A stretch of DNA of 60,690 bases. It comes from Nitrosomonas oligotropha. GTDB taxonomy: Bacteria > Pseudomonadota > Gammaproteobacteria > Burkholderiales > Nitrosomonadaceae. Location of the stretch: assembly GCF_009833085.1 (NCBI RefSeq), contig NZ_QRBZ01000027.1:1-60690 (forward strand), given 5' to 3'. The translations under genes and the position numbers were made by a program. This document shows, piece after piece, positions 54,608-60,690 of this stretch. Position 1 is the first letter of the stretch; each line of letters opens with the position of its first letter. The notes under the pieces were generated by a model. It saw nothing but the letters and a program-made list of their open reading frames with translations. It made no database searches and was not told the DNA's origin.

Positions 54608-55185
54608 CTGATAATATGCAACAATCATTGAAAAATATCCGCAACATTCTGCTCTATACGGCAGCAATCTCGCTGATTTCATTGGCGCATTTTATTTACG
54701 CCTACTCGGTTCATCCCATCCCGGAAGAACGCGAAACGTTCCTCACCGAAATCGGTGAAGGGTTTGGCAAAGCGGGGCTGGCGCTGCTGGTATTTATTTA
54801 TTGTCGCACCTTATTAAAACTGGCGCTGGGTCAGGGAAAATTGGCGCAGCGTCTGCTCCCGGACTATATCGCTCCGCTTGAATCATCGCAGTTGAATCGT
54901 TTATTGATCTGGTTGAACCGCACGCATATTTATTTCGGCATCGCGGCGGTTGCCGTCATTTTGCTGCATATCGGGATGATGGGATTTTCGCGTTACAGCC
55001 ATATTCTTTTCTTTCCGGCTTTATTGGCGCTGGTACTTTGGCAGGGGGTTTTCGGTTTGTTTTTGACTTTGCGCTATTCGCCGGTCGAGTTCAAGAAATT
55101 TTCCTATTTGGTGCATGCACAATTCGTCACCGGCATCGCGATCGGTGTTTTCGCTTTCTTCGGCCATGTGCTGATCGATGATTGA
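54604..55185 (+). CDS. Multi-pass membrane protein, possible b-type haem protein
   Basis: A 193-aa inner-membrane protein with four or five helices. His residues lie inside or at the ends of helices (ISLAHFIYAYSVH, AVILLHIGMMGF, YLVHAQF, FFGHVLI), a pattern like ferric reductase or cytochrome b561-type haem pairs. The family is not certain. ATG 54604 overlaps the stop codon of the His-rich exported protein, so a joint role in metal or electron handling is plausible. The open frame begins earlier at 54565, but only the later start gives the coupled arrangement. Confidence 0.75.
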   Translation: MTDNMQQSLKNIRNILLYTAAISLISLAHFIYAYSVHPIPEERETFLTEIGEGFGKAGLALLVFIYCRTLLKLALGQGKLAQRLLPDYIAPLESSQLNRLLIWLNRTHIYFGIAAVAVILLHIGMMGFSRYSHILFFPALLALVLWQGVFGLFLTLRYSPVEFKKFSYLVHAQFVTGIAIGVFAFFGHVLIDD

Positions 55186-55381
55186 TTTCATCTTTCGATC
55201 ACTGGCTTGCAATCCTACAACCCTACCGGTTCCCGGCCGGTAACCATCGCTATCGTCCCATTGCATAACGGAAAAAGACGATCGCTATCCTCTTTATCGG
55301 TACACAGTGTATGATCATGCGCTGATATTCCGAGAATCATTATATTTGGCATTCCAATCCGTTCCTATTTGAAAAAACCAT

Positions 55382-56614
55382 ATGGATAGCGCATCTCACA
55401 TTAAGATACTGATCCTTGATGACGACACCTTCATGCTCAAGCTGCTGTCGCGGATGCTGGTCAAGCTCGGTTATACCGCTATCGCAACCTGCGACAATGG
55501 TTCGGATGCGCTCAAAAAAATCGATCATGCGGATACACGCCCGGATTTGATCCTGCTTGATTTGAATATGCCGGATATGGACGGCATTGAGTTTGTCCGC
55601 TACCTGGTGGATCGCCAATATCACGGCAAGCTGGTTCTGGTCAGTGGCGAAGATGAACGGATGTTAAAAACCGCCGAAAGGCTGGTGCATGCGCACAAGA
55701 TACCGATGCTCGGCTATGTGCATAAACCGGTCGATCCCGCTAAATTAGCGGAAATTCTGCTGGGATGGACCGCGGATGTACTAAATCCACTGTCCCCCAG
55801 CCGTAAAACCTATAGCGCGGACGATATTAAATCGGCCATTGCTCATCAGGAGCTGGTGAATTATTACCAGCCCAAAGTATCGGTTGAAAACGGTGACGTG
55901 ATTGGCGTGGAAACGCTGGTACGCTGGCATCACCCGCAAGATGGCGTGATCATGCCGGACCGGTTTATTCACATTGCGGAAGACAACAATTTGATCGACG
56001 ATCTGACGCGTTTGGTGCTGACGCAAGCGATCGTTCAGGCAGGGAAATGGCATCAAAGCGGACTCACATTGCGCGTGTCCATCAATGTCACCATGGATAA
56101 TCTCGCTTCTTTGCATTTTCAAGACATGGTGGTCAATCTCGTCAACGAGAATAATCTGCCACCGCAAAAAATCGTCATCGAAATTACCGAAAGCCAAGTC
56201 ATGGGGCCGGATGCGCGCATTCCACTGGAAATTCTCACCCGCCTGCGGCTCAAACGGTTTCATTTGTCCATTGACGATTTCGGCACCGGGCACTCATCCC
56301 TGGCGCAACTACGCGATATTCCCTTCAATGAACTGAAGATCGATCAGGGCTTCGTGCACCGCGCCTGGAGCGACGATACGCTGCGCGCCATTTACGACGC
56401 CAGCTTGGCGATGGGCAAACAGCTCGGTATGGACATCGTCGCGGAAGGCGTTGAGGATCGCAACGACTGGGAACTTTTACGCGAGACCGGATGCGATATG
56501 GCGCAAGGGAATTTTATATCCGAGCCGCTGCTTGCCGACGACTTGCCCCGCTGGATGGAAGAATGGCAAAACCGCGTGCACGCCGGGTTATTGGATAATT
56601 TCCCGGCATCCTAG
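55382..56614 (+). CDS. Response regulator with EAL phosphodiesterase domain
   Basis: A 410-aa protein: a receiver domain at 1-125 (IKILILDDDTFMLK, LILLDLNMPDMDG with the phosphoacceptor Asp, LVSGED, GYVHKPVD) and an EAL domain at about 150-400. The EAL signature reads ETLVRW. Metal and substrate residues are kept (NVTMDN, EITESQV, LSIDDFGTGHSSL, ELKIDQGFV, IVAEGVED), so it should hydrolyse cyclic di-GMP when activated. It ends 10 bp from the converging hybrid kinase gene, a likely signalling partner. Confidence 0.92.
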   Translation: MDSASHIKILILDDDTFMLKLLSRMLVKLGYTAIATCDNGSDALKKIDHADTRPDLILLDLNMPDMDGIEFVRYLVDRQYHGKLVLVSGEDERMLKTAERLVHAHKIPMLGYVHKPVDPAKLAEILLGWTADVLNPLSPSRKTYSADDIKSAIAHQELVNYYQPKVSVENGDVIGVETLVRWHHPQDGVIMPDRFIHIAEDNNLIDDLTRLVLTQAIVQAGKWHQSGLTLRVSINVTMDNLASLHFQDMVVNLVNENNLPPQKIVIEITESQVMGPDARIPLEILTRLRLKRFHLSIDDFGTGHSSLAQLRDIPFNELKIDQGFVHRAWSDDTLRAIYDASLAMGKQLGMDIVAEGVEDRNDWELLRETGCDMAQGNFISEPLLADDLPRWMEEWQNRVHAGLLDNFPAS

Positions 56615-56624
56615 TCAAACAGTG

Positions 56625-59600
56625 TCAGGCATTTTTCCCGCTTTGCGAGCATAACCCATCGAGATAGGCTTTGACTTCTATCAGCTGCGCGTCAAACTGC
56701 GGTAGCAGCACGGCCAATTCCGCCGCATCGTTATTTTTCCCCGCTTGCTCCATCGCCGCGCAGAGCTCACCCAGCGCCAGCGCACCCACGGAACGCGAAG
56801 ACGATTTCAGTTTATGCGCCAATGATCCGGCTGTAGCAAACTGGCCTGCTTGATAGGCGGCGTGCAGTTCGATTGCGATTTTTTCCGCACTGGCGCGAAA
56901 ATCCAGCAGCATTTCCTGAATCATGGCCGGATCGTCGCCGACCAATTTTTCCAGCACCTGCACATCCACCGGCACCACAGCCGCTACCGCTGCGTTTGCA
57001 GTTGCAGTTGCAGTTGCAGCTGTGAGTACGGAAATAACAGACTGCACTGCTGCCGGTTTTTCATCCGGTAGATATTGCTCCAGAATCCGGCGTAAATCCT
57101 CAAGTTGCACTGGTTTGCTCAGATAATCGTCCATACCGGCATTCAGGCAATGTTCCCTTTCGCCCTTCAACGCATTAGCAGTCAACGCGACAATCGGTAT
57201 GTGTTTCCAGGTTGAATTCTGGGAACGTATTTCCTGCGTCAATTCAAAGCCGTCCATTTCGGGCATATGCAAATCGGTCAGCAGCAACGCGTAATTGCAG
57301 TTCTGCAATCGTTTCAGCGCTTCACGCCCATCGTTGGCAATATCCGCAGCATAGCCGAGCAAGTTGAGCTGCTGGCGGATGACTTTCTGGTTGATGTCGT
57401 TATCCTCCGCCACCAGGATGAGCTTACCCTGCCGCAAAGCTTCATCGCGCGGCATCGGTACCGGTCCGGATTTCAGTAAATTGACAGCCGGTGCGGTTTC
57501 CGTGTTCATTTCCACCTTGCCGGCGGCGATCGCCATTGCACGCAGTAACGATTGACGGTACATGACATCGCCGTCCAATGTAATGATATCGATATCTTCG
57601 ATGCGCGCTTGCCGGCGGCGGCCACGCTTGATCACGACAAAACGCGGTTCGATGGAAGATTGCGCTGTTTCCGGTGCGGTTTTCGCGGCGCCTGCTATTT
57701 TTTTCGCACGAGCATTAAACGCGGCGCGCAATTCCTTGATGAGCGGCACATGCTGCCCGGCATCGATGACAACCAGCCATAAACCCGGCGCAAGCCCCTG
57801 AATAAATTGATCGGCGTGATCAAGATCCGTTATTTGCTCAACCTGTGCACCGGCGCTTTTTAAGTAAACAGCCAGATCATTGCTCAGACTATCGTTGTCA
57901 CCCAGAATCAAGCAATTCATGCCCTCCAGATCTTCGATCTTGTGATCGGCAACGGTAGCTGCCGGCAGCGGTTTGAATGGCATCTGAATGATAAAGGTGG
58001 AGCCTTGTTGCGGCTCGCTTTGCACGGTTATTTCCGCATCCATCAGCTCCGCAAGGTGATGGGAAATCGCCAAACCAAGCCCGGTCCCGCCAAAGCGCCG
58101 TGTGGTGGAAGGATCGCCTTGGGAAAAAGATTTGAAAAGCTTTTCCTGCGTTTCCTTATCCATGCCGATGCCATTATCGGTTACCTGGAAGGTCACCACT
58201 ACCTGATCCGGATTCGATTCCGTCAATAATACCCGCACCGAAACCTTGCCTTGTTTTTCCTGTTTACTGGAAAACTTGATCGCGTTATTGATGATATTCA
58301 CCAGCACTTGACGCAAACGCAGTGGATCGCCCAATACATTTTCCGGGATCGCGGGATCGATGAAGAGCGTCAGCTCGACTTTCTTACTCAGCGCCAAGTG
58401 CGCCAGCATGCCGCATGCATTTTCGATGATGCTGGCCAGCGGCATCGGTATTTTTTCGATTTCCAGCTTACCCGCTTCGATTTTGGAAAAATCGAGAATG
58501 TCTTCAATAATGGCCAGCAAGGCATAAGCGGAATCACGGATCAGATTGGCCATTTCCATTTGATAACCACTCAAACTGGTCTGCCTGAGCACGTCGATCA
58601 TACCGATCACGCCGTTCATCGGTGTGCGGATTTCATGGCTCATGGCGGCCAGAAACGCCGATTTGGCTTTACTGGCTTGCTCCGCATCAAGCCGGGCTTG
58701 CCTGAGTTCCTTCATAATGTGCACATGTTCACGGATATCGCGCATGACACCGGTAAAATGCCGCTTCCCTCCGACAAAATATTCACTGACCGCAAGATAC
58801 AATTCAATCCGCTCCCCGTCCTTGCGCACACCTTCGACTTCCCGGCCCAAACCGATCCCATGCGAACCGGATAAATAAGCACGGCCGACATACTCCTGAC
58901 CATGCCCGGTGCGGCAATAATTTTCCATATAGCCGATATGCTTGCTGCGATCTGGTTCAGGCACGATGATGGATATATTCTGGCCGATCATTTCCTCGTG
59001 GCTGTAACCGAATAATTTTTCCATCACCGGATTGGCGGAAAGAATCGTGCCGATTTCATTGGTGGTCACCACGCAATCCACCATGTGTTCGACCACCGAA
59101 CGCATTTCTTCCTCTTTGATCGCCAAAGCCGCATTGGCGCGCTGCAAATCCGCGGTTCGCGCCGCAACGCGGTGCTCCAATTCCAGATTGAGCTGCACCA
59201 GATTTCCTTCCGCTTTGTTGCGTTCCTGATCGCTGGCATTCAGCTGCTCCACCATAAAGTTGAAGGTATTCGCCAATTGCCGCATTTCATCCCAGCCCTC
59301 AATCGCCACACGTTGATGCAGGTTTCCCGCTGAAATCTCCATGGCACTGCGATTCAAATGCTTCAGAGGATCTACAACGCGGCGATTAAACAGAACAGCG
59401 CCCAATATCGCGGCAAGTAATGTTAGAACCAGAATGACCAAGCCGATAAAATGTACCTTATATACTGAGGCAAAGGCTTCTTCAGCATCAATGTGCACCA
59501 CGATGCCCCATTTCATGAGTGGCAAGTAGCGCCAGGCGGCAACCACTTCCTTGCCGCGATAATCTAACGTCAGCGCCCCGCCAGAATCGCCATTCAGGGC

Positions 59601-60395
59601 ATTTCGAATGGCTTCCGCAGAAGGTATATTGAGAGAAATCCTGCGTTCCAATGCAGCAGCGGAATCGTATTTTAACGGCGCCATGACTAATGCAGTCTGA
59701 GCGTCTTCGAGGCGCACCACAACCGTTTCACCACTCTCGCTAAGCCCGACATTATTCGCAATCACTGCGAATACGCGTTCACTAAAGATTTGCAACGCTA
59801 ATACACCTTTAATTTCACCGTTTATTATGACCGGCGTCGCAACAAATGCAGCGATTGCGCCCCTGGATGGCGCATATCGCTCAAAGTCGGAGATACTGCT
59901 TTTTAAATTATCCAGCGCATAACGCGTGACTTTACCAAGTCCCGTATCGCGATACGGACCTGTGAGTAAGTTAGTTGCAAAATCAGATTCATGCGCTTGC
60001 GTATAGACGATATCGCCCTTAGTGGAAATCAGAAAAATATCGTAATATTTCGCTTCCTCAACAAAGCGTTTGAAATTTTCACGATAACTGGCGTCCAATT
60101 CGCGATAATCGTCTGAATCCACCCCGCTTTGTTCAAAAATTCTGGAAAATTCTATAAGCGCTTTGTGTGTCGTACTGGAATCGCGCACCAAGCTGGAATC
60201 AAGAAAGCGTTCCTTCAAATAGCTGTCGATCTGCTCGATCTTTTTATCCGCGATCGCAGATACATTGCGGATAGCCGATTTTTTTATTTCCTTCTCAAAC
60301 GTGTGCAACAGGCTATTGCCAATCACTAATATAGGCAGCAAAGAGACCAATGTGAACCAGACAGCAAAACGCTGTGTCAGCGACGTGAATTTCAT
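56625..60395 (-). CDS. Hybrid sensor histidine kinase (dCache-HAMP-PAS-HisKA-HATPase-REC-REC-HPt)
   Basis: A 1256-aa membrane kinase. TM1 is at about 11-30 and TM2 at about 314-335, enclosing a periplasmic dCache-like sensor. Then come HAMP (to about 390), a PAS domain (437-560, VVEHMVDCVVTTNEIG), HisKA with the His in AAMSHEIRTPMNGVIGM (about 586), and a HATPase domain (NIINNAIKFSS, DNGIGMD, GGTGLGL). A degenerate receiver (about 825-900, LILGDNDSLSND) lacks the full phosphorylation set. An intact receiver (988-1105, LILVAEDNDINQK, LLTDLHMPEMDG) and an HPt domain (AHKLKSSSRSVGA) complete it. ATG 60395 has a strong AAGGAGG. A short GTTGCA tandem repeat encodes a Thr-Ala linker before the HPt. 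Confidence 0.93.
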   Translation of the reverse strand: MKFTSLTQRFAVWFTLVSLLPILVIGNSLLHTFEKEIKKSAIRNVSAIADKKIEQIDSYLKERFLDSSLVRDSSTTHKALIEFSRIFEQSGVDSDDYRELDASYRENFKRFVEEAKYYDIFLISTKGDIVYTQAHESDFATNLLTGPYRDTGLGKVTRYALDNLKSSISDFERYAPSRGAIAAFVATPVIINGEIKGVLALQIFSERVFAVIANNVGLSESGETVVVRLEDAQTALVMAPLKYDSAAALERRISLNIPSAEAIRNALNGDSGGALTLDYRGKEVVAAWRYLPLMKWGIVVHIDAEEAFASVYKVHFIGLVILVLTLLAAILGAVLFNRRVVDPLKHLNRSAMEISAGNLHQRVAIEGWDEMRQLANTFNFMVEQLNASDQERNKAEGNLVQLNLELEHRVAARTADLQRANAALAIKEEEMRSVVEHMVDCVVTTNEIGTILSANPVMEKLFGYSHEEMIGQNISIIVPEPDRSKHIGYMENYCRTGHGQEYVGRAYLSGSHGIGLGREVEGVRKDGERIELYLAVSEYFVGGKRHFTGVMRDIREHVHIMKELRQARLDAEQASKAKSAFLAAMSHEIRTPMNGVIGMIDVLRQTSLSGYQMEMANLIRDSAYALLAIIEDILDFSKIEAGKLEIEKIPMPLASIIENACGMLAHLALSKKVELTLFIDPAIPENVLGDPLRLRQVLVNIINNAIKFSSKQEKQGKVSVRVLLTESNPDQVVVTFQVTDNGIGMDKETQEKLFKSFSQGDPSTTRRFGGTGLGLAISHHLAELMDAEITVQSEPQQGSTFIIQMPFKPLPAATVADHKIEDLEGMNCLILGDNDSLSNDLAVYLKSAGAQVEQITDLDHADQFIQGLAPGLWLVVIDAGQHVPLIKELRAAFNARAKKIAGAAKTAPETAQSSIEPRFVVIKRGRRRQARIEDIDIITLDGDVMYRQSLLRAMAIAAGKVEMNTETAPAVNLLKSGPVPMPRDEALRQGKLILVAEDNDINQKVIRQQLNLLGYAADIANDGREALKRLQNCNYALLLTDLHMPEMDGFELTQEIRSQNSTWKHIPIVALTANALKGEREHCLNAGMDDYLSKPVQLEDLRRILEQYLPDEKPAAVQSVISVLTAATATATANAAVAAVVPVDVQVLEKLVGDDPAMIQEMLLDFRASAEKIAIELHAAYQAGQFATAGSLAHKLKSSSRSVGALALGELCAAMEQAGKNNDAAELAVLLPQFDAQLIEVKAYLDGLCSQSGKNA
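56995..57018. repeat. Hexanucleotide tandem repeat in coding sequence
   Basis: Three exact GTTGCA units (57001-57018) preceded by one imperfect unit TTTGCA (56995-57000). On the minus strand they encode alternating Thr-Ala in the linker between the last receiver and the HPt domain of the hybrid kinase. Confidence 0.75.
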
Positions 60396-60690
60396 CAGTT
60401 CCTCCTTGCATGAGCTGCAAACCGGGTTTTTTAGCCTGTTCCTGTATTTGATCAGAAAATCAAACAGGATGAAACAATAACAGTTTTGGATTGATTAAGT
60501 GCTATTGATAGCGGCTTATAGTATCCCGGCTAATCTTATTGCGTTCGGATGCCGTAATCCCACCCAGAATTATTTCTATACTTCAGCACCACGACAGCCG
60601 ACACTTAATTTGATTCATGAATCTCATCCAAACTGTAAGAAACACCGGCTAAGGAAAGCAAAGGAATAAAAAAGTGTTGTTAAAAATAAT
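60396..60690. other. Upstream region of the hybrid kinase; possible start of next gene
   Basis: No complete gene is seen. CCTGTATTTGAT (60441-60452) can pair with ATCAAACAGG (60459-60468) apart from a bulge. At the right edge AAAGGAA precedes GTG 60674, which could start a rightward gene (GTG TTG TTA AAA ATA), but only five codons are visible. Confidence 0.45.

Noticed and set aside
56995..57018. Short direct repeats considered as CRISPR
   Set aside because: Units are 6 bp, contiguous without spacers, and in frame inside a kinase gene.

Overview
The window looks like chromosome from a betaproteobacterium of the Nitrosomonas/Nitrosomonadaceae kind. This is inferred from the mix of genes, not from a marker gene: purE-purK-purC and a single long purL, short-form hisG followed by hisD, flhD-flhC, a Cti-type fatty acid isomerase, and five scattered genes for PEP-CTERM-tagged exported proteins. 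No rRNA, tRNA or CRISPR array was seen.

Layout. 1-1.4 kb: the end of an unknown gene and a DUF932 protein with an altered C-terminus, both typical of plasmid or phage cargo, then a non-coding stretch with two abutting hairpins. 1.7-14.7 kb, all minus strand: arfB, cti, a hicB-hicA toxin-antitoxin pair, a two-gene AT-rich island (1584-aa nucleoside phosphorylase/helical-repeat/double PIN protein plus a helical partner of about 627 aa), and the purE-purK-purC operon. 14.9-22.6 kb: housekeeping genes (exbD-like, sodB, hisG, hisD, an RNA methyltransferase, an NrfJ-like protein, uvrB, aspartate aminotransferase). 22.6-25.1 kb: flhC/flhD and a PRMT-like methyltransferase. 25.1-43 kb: a mosaic accessory region with four PEP-CTERM genes, an OFA-type MFS carrier, a lipoprotein hydrolase, a DNase I-fold phosphoesterase, GST, RIO kinase, a VOC protein, an ABC-F gene (ybiT) with a decayed partial copy 4 kb upstream, a DUF5765 membrane protein, hipB-hipA, and several palindromes and repeats. 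43-60.7 kb: a HEPN-like unknown, an M1 peptidase with a ChaN-PDZ protein, purL, nnr, the fifth PEP-CTERM gene, a His-rich exported protein with a membrane partner, a REC-EAL response regulator, and a 1256-aa hybrid histidine kinase.

How genes work together. purE, purK and purC overlap or nearly touch and encode successive purine steps; purL lies elsewhere in the window. FlhD and FlhC are subunits of one flagellar activator. The REC-EAL protein and the hybrid kinase end 10 bp apart on opposite strands and may form one signalling route. HicBA and HipBA are toxin-antitoxin modules. The best candidate for an undescribed system is the 5.4-12.0 kb pair: a nucleotide-metabolising domain, a long helical scaffold and two PIN nuclease-like domains in one chain, with a translationally overlapping partner. 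That arrangement fits a phage-defence or stress effector, but the function is inferred only.

Regulatory observations read directly from the sequence: two matching palindromes 41 bp apart at the start of hipB, likely HipB operators; related short motifs about 130-150 bp upstream of four PEP-CTERM genes; and a palindrome before one of those genes whose end sequence recurs singly near 34.86 kb.
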